From Paradevosia shaoguanensis (GTDB taxonomy: Bacteria > Pseudomonadota > Alphaproteobacteria > Rhizobiales > Devosiaceae), in contig NZ_CP068983.1 of NCBI RefSeq assembly GCF_016801025.1, forward strand, positions 1 through 64,000: a stretch of DNA of 64,000 nt. The letters are read 5' to 3'. Of the stretch, positions 51,941-59,381 are shown in pieces. How positions within the stretch are numbered: position 1 is the stretch's first letter; every line of letters begins with the position of its first letter. The notes under the pieces were generated by a model that was not told the origin of the DNA, ran no database searches, and saw only the letters and a list, made by a program, of their open reading frames with translations. Position numbers and translations under genes: made by a program.

Positions 51941-52909
51941 ATGGGGAGCGGCGCCGTCGGCGTCGGGTTGGCCATGGCCCCGAAAAGCATGGATGCCAGA
52001 TCGGAAGTCATCGACGTCGTCTCGCGCATGCAGCGGGTCGAGGCGGACCTGTCCCCTGCCGAACGGCAGGTGCTCAAGGCCGTGCGCAACGATTATGACG
52101 CCGCCACCCGCATGACGATTGCCGAGCTCGCGACCCGTGCAGGCGTCAGCCAGCCCACCGTCACCCGCTTCTGCCGCTCGGTCGGCTGCTCGTCCTATGG
52201 CGAGTTCAAGATCATGCTGGCGACCACGCTGACCGTCGCAGCCGCCTATCTGCGCCCGGAACGCCAGTTCTCCGATGACGTCGGCCAGCTCGCCCAGTCG
52301 GTGATGAACCGCGCCATGAACGCCATGCGCGATTGCCTCAATGCCCTCGATACCGAAGCGGTCGGAGCCGCCATCGACATCCTGTCGTCGGCCCGGCGCA
52401 TCGATATCTACGGCCAGGGCGGCGGGTCGGCGAGCCTTGTCGAAGACGCCAAGCTGCGCCTCTTCCGCATCGGCATTCCCGTCTGCGCCTATGTCGATGG
52501 CCACCAGCAGCGCATGTCGGCGGCCACCCTCAACCAGGGCGACGCGGTCATCCTCATTTCCAACAGCGGGCGGTCGAAAGCCGTGGCCGAGGCCGTGCAG
52601 ATCGCGCATTCCTTCGGCGCCAGGACCATCGCCCTCACCCGCCCTGATACGCCTATCGCACAGGCGGCCGATATCGTGATCCCGATCGTCATCGGCGAGG
52701 ATGAGAACGTCCTCATCCCGACGCCCTCCCGCTACGCCCATATGGGCGTCATCGATACCATTGCCACCGGCATCGCCGACCGCAAGGGCGGGGACGCCCG
52801 CGAGACGCTGCGCCGTGTCCGTTACACCGTCGCCAGCATCGGCATCGCCATCCCGACGCCGTCGACCGACCCCACCATCCTGATGAAAACCATCAAGCCT
52901 CACGAGTAG
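51941..52909 (+). CDS. RpiR-family transcriptional regulator
   Basis: 322-aa regulator with an N-terminal HTH-6 domain (MTIAELATRAGVSQPTVTRFCRSVGCSSYGEFK, about residues 58-92) and a C-terminal SIS sugar-phosphate-binding domain (IDIYGQGGGSASLVEDAKLRLFRIG, AVILISNSGRSKAVAEA). SIS domains bind phosphosugars, arguing for a sugar-derived inducer. Start uncertain: 51941 (AAGGTG upstream), 51974 or 51989. It is transcribed away from the ABC operon and sits three bases before the deacylase gene. Confidence 0.93.
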   Translation: MGSGAVGVGLAMAPKSMDARSEVIDVVSRMQRVEADLSPAERQVLKAVRNDYDAATRMTIAELATRAGVSQPTVTRFCRSVGCSSYGEFKIMLATTLTVAAAYLRPERQFSDDVGQLAQSVMNRAMNAMRDCLNALDTEAVGAAIDILSSARRIDIYGQGGGSASLVEDAKLRLFRIGIPVCAYVDGHQQRMSAATLNQGDAVILISNSGRSKAVAEAVQIAHSFGARTIALTRPDTPIAQAADIVIPIVIGEDENVLIPTPSRYAHMGVIDTIATGIADRKGGDARETLRRVRYTVASIGIAIPTPSTDPTILMKTIKPHE

Positions 52910-52911
52910 TC

Positions 52912-54381
52912 ATGAGCCAGAGTCCTCTTCGCCGCGGGCAGCCGCGCTATGACTGGGTGTTCCGCAACGCGCGCATCGTCGACGGCACCGGAGCTCCTTC
53001 CTTCATCGGCGACCTCGCCGTCACCGGCGAGAAGATCGCGGCCCTCGGCAAGCCCGGCACCATCCCGCCCGACGCGGGCGAGAGCGAGCGGGATCTTTCC
53101 AGCATGGCCCTCGCTCCCGGCTTCATCGATTCTCACACCCACGACGACCGCATCGTGCTCGATGCCCCCGACATGCTGCCCAAGATCAGCCAGGGCGTAA
53201 CCACCGTCGTCGTCGGCAATTGCGGCATCTCGCTCGCGCCGGTGACCTTCACCGACACCCCGCCCCCGCCGCCCATGAACCTTCTCGGCGGAGCCGAAGC
53301 CTACGAATTCCCGACCTTCGCCGCCTATGCCGAGGCGGTCGCGCGTAAGCGCCCGGCGGTCAACGTCGCGGCTCTTATCGGCCACTCCGCCCTGCGCATC
53401 GCCACGATGGACGACATTTCCCGCAAGGCGACGGACGCAGAAATCGCGCAAATGGGCGCGTTGCTGGACGAGGCTATGCGCAACGGCGCCGCCGGCTGGT
53501 CCACCGGCCTCTTCTACCCCACCAATGCCGCTGCCGATGCCGACGAAGTCGCCCGGCTCGGCCGCCACGTCTCGGCGCATGGCGGCGTCTACGCCACCCA
53601 TATGCGCGACGAGTTCGACAACGTTCTGGCCAGCATCGACGAGGCCGTTTCTACGGCCCGCAACGCCCGCACGCCGCTGGTCATTTCCCACCACAAATGC
53701 GCCGGCGTCCACAATTGGGGCCGCACGCAGCAAACGCTGCCGCATATCGAGGCGGTCGCCAACGGACACAGCGTCAATGTCGACGTCTACCCCTATGCCG
53801 CCGGCTCCACGAACCTGCGCGCCGACCTCATCACCGACACCTATCCGATCATGATCGCCTGGTCGCGCCCCTATCCCGAGATGACCGGGCGCTATCTCAT
53901 CGATATCGCCGCCGAATGGGGCCTCGATCTCGACGAGACCGCCGCTCGCCTGCAACCGGCCGGCGCCATCTATTTCCAGATGGATGAAGCCGATGTCCGC
54001 CGCGTCCTCAGCTCACCGCTCTCGATGATCGGCTCGGACGGTCTCCCCCACGACGACCACCCGCACCCTCGCCTCTGGGGCACCTTCCCCCGCGTCCTCG
54101 GCCACTACGCCCGCGATGTCGGCCTTTTCGACCTCGAAACCGCCGTCCACAAGATGACCGGCCTCACCGCCAAGGTCTTCGGCCTCGAAAATCGCGGCAC
54201 CCTGACCCCCGGCGCCTATGCCGACCTCGTCGCCTTCCGCCCCGACACCATCGCCGACCGCTCGACCTACGAGCAGCCGACGCTGCCGTCGTCGGGCATC
54301 GAATGGGTGATGGTGAACGGCGGCATGTCGTTCCAGGCGGAACAGGGCGTCGAGGAGCGCCACGGGCGGCTGATCAACTAG
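52912..54381 (+). CDS. N-acyl-D-amino-acid deacylase / D-aminoacylase family amidohydrolase
   Basis: 489-aa zinc amidohydrolase. FRNARIVDGTGAPSFIGDLAV opens the N-terminal beta-sandwich; metal motif DSHTHDD, VVVGNCGISLAP, YATHMRDEFDNV and LVISHHKCAG follow, and DGLPHDDHPHPRLWGTFPRVLGHYA near residue 375 is diagnostic. The family removes acyl groups from N-acyl-D-amino acids, but relatives act on other amides. Cotranscribed with the RpiR regulator, so it may process a substrate linked to the divergent operon. Confidence 0.92.
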   Translation: MSQSPLRRGQPRYDWVFRNARIVDGTGAPSFIGDLAVTGEKIAALGKPGTIPPDAGESERDLSSMALAPGFIDSHTHDDRIVLDAPDMLPKISQGVTTVVVGNCGISLAPVTFTDTPPPPPMNLLGGAEAYEFPTFAAYAEAVARKRPAVNVAALIGHSALRIATMDDISRKATDAEIAQMGALLDEAMRNGAAGWSTGLFYPTNAAADADEVARLGRHVSAHGGVYATHMRDEFDNVLASIDEAVSTARNARTPLVISHHKCAGVHNWGRTQQTLPHIEAVANGHSVNVDVYPYAAGSTNLRADLITDTYPIMIAWSRPYPEMTGRYLIDIAAEWGLDLDETAARLQPAGAIYFQMDEADVRRVLSSPLSMIGSDGLPHDDHPHPRLWGTFPRVLGHYARDVGLFDLETAVHKMTGLTAKVFGLENRGTLTPGAYADLVAFRPDTIADRSTYEQPTLPSSGIEWVMVNGGMSFQAEQGVEERHGRLIN

Positions 54382-54438
54382 GGGCCGTACTCAATTGCGC
54401 CGGTAGATGAGGTTGCGATGGCCCGCCCCACCCACCGG

Positions 54439-54524
54439 ACTTCCCCGGACTTGATCCGGGGCCTATTGCACCCCTCCACTCGAGTGGAGCAATCCGTGGG
54501 CCCCGGCTCTGCGGCCGGGGAAGT
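54439..54524 (-). repeat. Multi-hairpin intergenic repeat, copy 2 (inverted)
   Basis: Reverse-orientation copy of the repeat at 11319-11405: stem CCCCGGA/TCCGGGG, joining GCCTATTGCAC, central palindrome TCCACTCGAGTGGA, joining ATCCGTGGGCCCC, and stem CCCCGGC/GCCGGGG. It occupies the 267-base gap between the convergent deacylase and tetR-like genes. Compensating changes in the first stem keep its pairing, which suggests selection on structure. Confidence 0.85.
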
Positions 54525-54648
54525 TCAGTGGGTGTGGCGCGGCAGACGGACAGCGCTTCCGTTGGAATCTTTCGGATGGGGAGATAAGCGCTCTGGGGGC
54601 ACCGGGACTTATTGAGTACGGACCCTAGGGCGGAGCGGTTAGCTCCAC

Positions 54649-55191
54649 TCACCCCTTCCCCGCCAGTTTCAGAATATCCTCGAACACCTGCTGCCACTCC
54701 GCCTCGTCCATGGGCATGAACCCAAAACTCCGCAGCAGGTAACTCCCTTCCGTCGCCAGGAACGCCAGTCGCAACCGGCGCCCCTCTTCCGTCGAGCCAT
54801 CGATGGCGTTGAGCCGCGCCTCGTACCATGCGCGCGTACGCGCCAGCCGGTCCTTGTCCTGCATCATCGCCGCCAGCATCACCGCCGCGCGGTCTACCGA
54901 GGCCTCGTCGAAATGCCGCGTGGCCTCGGCATGCGCCCGCACCATGCTCTGCGCGGTCTCGTCGCCATTGCGCAAGGCGGCCGTCTCGGCGTCGAACTCG
55001 GCTTCCCAGCGGTCGATCATCGCCCCGATCAGGTCGTCCTTGGTGCCGAACGCGTATTGCACGCCGCCCTTGGAAATCCCCGACGCCTTGGCCACCGCGT
55101 CGATGGTCAGCGCGCCGATGCCACGCTCGCTCACCACCTTTTCGGCAGCGTCCAGCACGGCATTGCGATCGATAGTCTGTTTTCTACCCAC
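54649..55191 (-). CDS. TetR-family transcriptional regulator
   Basis: 180-aa repressor with an N-terminal HTH (RNAVLDAAEKVVSERGIGALTIDAVAKASGISKGGVQYAFGTKDDL, about residues 9-53) and a helical ligand-binding domain like TetR_C members with FMPMDEAEWQQVFEDIL near the end. Divergent from the MFS exporter gene with a 73-base gap holding a dyad, so it most likely represses the exporter until a toxic ligand binds. Confidence 0.93.
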   Translation of the reverse strand: MGRKQTIDRNAVLDAAEKVVSERGIGALTIDAVAKASGISKGGVQYAFGTKDDLIGAMIDRWEAEFDAETAALRNGDETAQSMVRAHAEATRHFDEASVDRAAVMLAAMMQDKDRLARTRAWYEARLNAIDGSTEEGRRLRLAFLATEGSYLLRSFGFMPMDEAEWQQVFEDILKLAGKG

Positions 55192-55210
55192 AGAAACCTC
55201 TTTTCAATCC

Positions 55211-55222
55211 ATACGGATGTAT
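55211..55222. promoter_or_regulatory. TetR operator candidate
   Basis: ATACGGATGTAT forms a dyad with four-base ATAC/GTAT arms in the 73-base gap between tetR-like and MFS genes, a usual place for a shared operator. Confidence 0.6.
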
Positions 55223-55264
55223 TTATATAAGCGCCGACCGAAAGCAAGACTTAGGGTGAAAACC

Positions 55265-56770
55265 ATGGCCAGACAAAACCGCTGGCTGGTGCTCGCAATC
55301 GTATCGAGCGCTTTGTTCCTCATCGTGGTGGACATGACCGTTCTCCACACCGCACTTCCGACTCTGACCCATGAGCTCGCTGCAACCGCAGCGCAGAAGC
55401 TCTGGATCGTCAACGCCTATGGCCTCGTCGTCGCCGGCCTTCTGCCGGGGCTCGGCGCCCTTGGCGACCGTGTCGGCCACAAGCCCATGTTTCTGGGCGG
55501 CCTTGCCGTCTTCGGCGTCGCCTCGCTGATTGCCGCCTTCTCGCCCAATGCGGGCGTCCTCATCGGCGCGCGCGCCGTGCTCGCCATCGGCGCGGCCATG
55601 ATGATGCCGGCTACGCTCTCGATCATCCGCGTGACCTTCGAGGATTCCCGCGAGCGTGCCATCGCCATCGGCATCTGGGCGGCCATTGCCTCGGGCGGCG
55701 CCGCCTTCGGCCCGGTCATTGGCGGCGTCCTCCTCGAATATTTCTGGTGGGGCTCGGTGTTCCTCATCAACGTGCCGGTCGTGATCGTCGCGCTGCTGCT
55801 CGCCGTGCCGTTCGTCCAGTCGGACGAAGGCCATGCCAGCCGCCCGTGGGATTTCATCGGCTCGGTGCAGGTCATGGTCGGCCTCGTCGCTCTCGCCTTC
55901 TTCATCGAGCAGCTCGGCGCCCGCGAGCGCGAGCTTGGCCTGATGATCGGCGCGGCCGTGGTCGGCGTTCTCGCCATGGTGCTCTTCGTGCGCCGGCAGC
56001 GGAACAGCGCCGCGCCGCTCATCGATTTCAAGCTTTTCCGCGATAACCGTTTCACGGCCGGCGTCATCGCCGCGCTCGTGGCCTCCACGGTCCTCGTCGG
56101 CGTCGAGCTCGTCGTGAGCCAGCGGCTGCAACTGGTGCTGGGTCATTCCCCGCTCCAGGCCGCCTTCGCGATCCTGCCGATTCCGCTGGCCGCGTTCGTC
56201 TCGGGCCCGCTCGCCGGCATGCTCGTGCCCCGGCTCGGCGCCGGCCGCGTGCTCTGGGGGTCGCTGGCCCTCGCCGGCATCGGCCTCGCCGGCTACCTCG
56301 TGGTACATAACGGCCCGCTGGCGCTCGTCGTCCTGACCCTGGCCGCGTTCGGCTTCGGGCTCGGAGCGACCATGACTGCCGCCTCGACGGCGATCATGGA
56401 CAATGCGCCCATCGAAAGCGCCGGCTCGGCCGCCTCGGTCGAAGAGGTGTCCTACGAGCTGGGCGGCGCCATCGGCATCGCCGTGCTCGGCAGCATCCTT
56501 ACCGCCGTCTACGGCGCCACGCTGATGCCGCCGGCGAACCTGAACGTGCCCGCCACCGTCCGCGACAGCCTCGACGAAGCCCTGCTGGCTTCCGAAAAGC
56601 TGGCGCCCGACGCTGCCGCCACGCTCCAGACCCTGGCCCATGGCGCCTTCGACCAGGCCTTCGTCGTGGTCCTCGGCGTCGCAGCGGCGCTGATCTTCGT
56701 GGCGGCCCTCGCTATCTGGCGGGCCGTCACCGACCGCCGCCCGGCCTATCAGCCGAGCGCCAGCCGGTAG
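55265..56770 (+). CDS. DHA2-type MFS drug exporter
   Basis: 501-aa, 14-helix proton antiporter. Motif D1 FLIVVDMTVLHTALPTL, motif A ALGDRVGHKPMF, helix-4 ARAVLAIGAAMMMPATLS and motif C GPVIGGVLLEYFWWG place it with QacA/SmvA-like drug exporters. SmvA-type relatives pump quaternary ammonium biocides; the presence of D in helix 1 (VVDMTV) is compatible. The start at 55265 follows AGGGTG. Its 3' end overlaps the convergent mannosidase gene by 22 bases. Confidence 0.93.
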   Translation: MARQNRWLVLAIVSSALFLIVVDMTVLHTALPTLTHELAATAAQKLWIVNAYGLVVAGLLPGLGALGDRVGHKPMFLGGLAVFGVASLIAAFSPNAGVLIGARAVLAIGAAMMMPATLSIIRVTFEDSRERAIAIGIWAAIASGGAAFGPVIGGVLLEYFWWGSVFLINVPVVIVALLLAVPFVQSDEGHASRPWDFIGSVQVMVGLVALAFFIEQLGARERELGLMIGAAVVGVLAMVLFVRRQRNSAAPLIDFKLFRDNRFTAGVIAALVASTVLVGVELVVSQRLQLVLGHSPLQAAFAILPIPLAAFVSGPLAGMLVPRLGAGRVLWGSLALAGIGLAGYLVVHNGPLALVVLTLAAFGFGLGATMTAASTAIMDNAPIESAGSAASVEEVSYELGGAIGIAVLGSILTAVYGATLMPPANLNVPATVRDSLDEALLASEKLAPDAAATLQTLAHGAFDQAFVVVLGVAAALIFVAALAIWRAVTDRRPAYQPSASR

Positions 56771-59364
56771 ACCTGCGTTGCGCCCGGCGGCACCTGGCAG
56801 GAGAGGTTTCCATCCGAAATCTCTCCTGCAATTCCCAGCAGCTCTTCCACCGCCGAAATCCGCTCCGCCCCAGCGATATCCGCATCGCGCAGCCCAACGC
56901 TTACGCGCCGAGCCTCCGCCGTGGGGTTGACCAGCGTCAGCACCAGCCCCTCCCCCTTCTCGGCCCGCCGCAGCCGACCAATCACCGCCGCATCATCGAT
57001 GCTCAGCACCGGCGAAGCCGCGACCGGCGCGGCGTCATAGGCCCGCACGATCACCGGCGCCGTCATCGCGCTTTCGGCAAAGGCGCGCGCGCCCAGCTCA
57101 TCGAGCGCCTCGGGAAAATCGAGCCGAAACCGGTAGAACAGCCTTCGCCCGCCCTGCGCGGCCGCAAAGTTCACGTCCCAATGGTTGTTGAGCAGCCAGA
57201 AGGCCAGTACCGGATCCCTGTCCTGCGGATCTGTGGCGTGGTCCGTATGGATGCCGCCCGGCTGCACCAGCGGCGCATCGGGCGACGCCACGACCAGCGC
57301 GCCCTCCACCGTCTCCAGCCCGGCAAAACCCTGCAGCGCATACCAGGCCCGGCACGATTCCGGTATCTGGTCCTCGCCCGGCGTAATGACATGGTCGCCC
57401 ACATCGAAGCGGAAATCCGCCTCGCCGCTGCCGCGCCCGAACAGCACATGCAGCGATTCCGGCGCCTCGACGGCCACCTTGTCGACCGCAATCCGCATCT
57501 CCACGGCCCCGTCCTCGGGCAGGCGATAGGTCACCACCGCCTTGTCGCCGTGGCTCCAGGCCAGATGCACGTCGATTTCCGGTCCGAACAGCGTTCGCCG
57601 CGTCTCGCCGATCGCCACCGCCTCCGCCGGCCGCCGTACGAATTCCGGCGCCGTCCGCGGCCAGGCGATGGTTTCGAGCCGCGACCAGTCATATTGCCAG
57701 TCCCCGGACTCGCCGAAGATGCTGGCCCGGCTCTTCTCGGGATGGCGCAGCGATTCATAGATCAGCAGCCCAAGCGGCTGCTCACCCAGGAGCTCTTTCC
57801 CGTCTCGCGCCAGCGAGGCAATCGCCCCGGTCTTCGGGTCGACCTCAAGCCGCCAGCCGCCATTGCCGATCCATCCCTCGCCCAGTTCGCCCGGCGGCTC
57901 CACCGCCACCGGCTTCACCACCGCCTCGCCGAATGCCGGCAGTTCTACGTCGATGATATGGGTGACCGACGAAGCAAAGCCCTGCTTGTCCACCTTCATG
58001 CCCGGCAGATATTCGTCGCTCAGATAGGCGTGGAGAATGGTCTGCGGCGCCGCGCCGCCATAGTCCCAGGTTACCGGCCAGCGCACGCGCCGCGCCACCC
58101 CGGTCGGGTTCAGCACGTAATAGGATTGCTCCTCGATCGGGGTCGGCCCCGGCTGGCCGCGACGGATCGGCAGGTCGTTCTCGATCGCCTGCCCCGTCCG
58201 CTCGCGCGCCAGGCTGCGCGCCTCGTCGGCCAGCGCCTCCTGCGTCAGCGCGAAGCCTTCATAGGCCCGGCTGGTCTTCCAGCTCAGCTGCGAGCGCGTG
58301 AACGGAGAATCCGGCTGGATCACCGAGCAGAACGCGCCCCAGGTGTGCTCGTCGTAAAACTGCAGCCGGTCGGTGGCCAAAGCCATGAGCGGCGCCTCCT
58401 TGCCCCGCAGCGCGCCGATCAGTTCCAGCGCCGGCAAGTGCCGCTCCGCCGAACGCGCCAGCGCCGTCTCGTAGGACGTCGAGCCGACGCCATCCGCCCA
58501 GTAATCCGGCCAGTCGCCGCGCCATGTCGGCGCGTTGGTCGCCTTGGTCTTCACCGCCGCCAGCGCCTGGTCGAGCGTCGATAGCCGCAGAACCGGCGTC
58601 CGGCCCTCCGCATTCCAGCGTTCGACGAAGGCCGAGATATTGGTCGGAAAGCCATTGTCGATGGCCGCCGGATTGGTCACCTGGCAGAGGATCGTATCGA
58701 GCTCGTAGCCGCCGCGCTTTTCGAGGTTAGCCAGCATGCGGTCGATGGCCGCCTGGGTCTTTTCCATGTCGTCGTCGCCCAGGAAAAAGCCCCAGGCGCC
58801 GACCGAATAGTGCCAGCCATGCAGCGCGAACAGCGAGCGCCCGGAAGGCGCCTGCCAGTTGAATACCCGCTGCTGGGTGTCGAACGGCATGCCCCGATGC
58901 GGGTTCGGGGCCAGCACGAAGCCATCCATCCCCATGTCGATGAGCAGGTCCAGCCAGTGCCAGCCCAGCCCGTTGACGTCGCATTGCCAGCCAACGCGCA
59001 CGTCCAGCTCGCATTCGCGCCGCAGGAAATCCACCATTCGCATCGAGCGGGCCGCATTGGCCGGCGAGATCAGCGGCGTCCAGTGCACCGCCATGCCGCC
59101 GGCGGCCATCAGCCCTTCGCGGTGGACGCGCAGGAACCTGTCCTTCTGCGCGGTAGAGGCCGTGCGGAACCAGTTGGCGGTAATCGCCGCCACCTCGCAG
59201 GTCCAGCGGAACCGGGCCCGGTCCTCCCGCCCGCTTTCGGCTTCGCAGATATCGATGGCCCGGTCGATGATGCGGTTGTGGTGCCGCAGAAGCGTATCGG
59301 GGTAATCGGTGAAGCCGAAATCGGTGTGGGTGTGACTGACGAGATGGATTTCCTGGATCGGCAC
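56749..59364 (-). CDS. GH38-type alpha-mannosidase-like enzyme (copy B)
   Basis: 871-aa enzyme with a GH38 N-terminal barrel: zinc motif SHTHTDFGFTDYP (His13, Asp15), nucleophile/zinc region GWQCDVNGLGW, and a long C-terminal beta-sandwich part. About half of the residues agree with the paralogue upstream (for example YPDTLLRHHN, CEV..ITANWFR, FNWQAPSGR). No signal peptide, so it works in the cytoplasm on an imported oligosaccharide or glycoside. Third gene of the lactonase-GH38-GH38 unit, 17 bases after copy A. Confidence 0.85.
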   Translation of the reverse strand: MPIQEIHLVSHTHTDFGFTDYPDTLLRHHNRIIDRAIDICEAESGREDRARFRWTCEVAAITANWFRTASTAQKDRFLRVHREGLMAAGGMAVHWTPLISPANAARSMRMVDFLRRECELDVRVGWQCDVNGLGWHWLDLLIDMGMDGFVLAPNPHRGMPFDTQQRVFNWQAPSGRSLFALHGWHYSVGAWGFFLGDDDMEKTQAAIDRMLANLEKRGGYELDTILCQVTNPAAIDNGFPTNISAFVERWNAEGRTPVLRLSTLDQALAAVKTKATNAPTWRGDWPDYWADGVGSTSYETALARSAERHLPALELIGALRGKEAPLMALATDRLQFYDEHTWGAFCSVIQPDSPFTRSQLSWKTSRAYEGFALTQEALADEARSLARERTGQAIENDLPIRRGQPGPTPIEEQSYYVLNPTGVARRVRWPVTWDYGGAAPQTILHAYLSDEYLPGMKVDKQGFASSVTHIIDVELPAFGEAVVKPVAVEPPGELGEGWIGNGGWRLEVDPKTGAIASLARDGKELLGEQPLGLLIYESLRHPEKSRASIFGESGDWQYDWSRLETIAWPRTAPEFVRRPAEAVAIGETRRTLFGPEIDVHLAWSHGDKAVVTYRLPEDGAVEMRIAVDKVAVEAPESLHVLFGRGSGEADFRFDVGDHVITPGEDQIPESCRAWYALQGFAGLETVEGALVVASPDAPLVQPGGIHTDHATDPQDRDPVLAFWLLNNHWDVNFAAAQGGRRLFYRFRLDFPEALDELGARAFAESAMTAPVIVRAYDAAPVAASPVLSIDDAAVIGRLRRAEKGEGLVLTLVNPTAEARRVSVGLRDADIAGAERISAVEELLGIAGEISDGNLSCQVPPGATQVYRLALG

Positions 59365-59381
59365 GGTGCTACTCGCAAAAG

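Noticed and set aside
55223-56641. 472-aa minus-strand frame opposite the MFS exporter
   Set aside because: Glycine/arginine/aspartate-rich antisense shadow without motifs.
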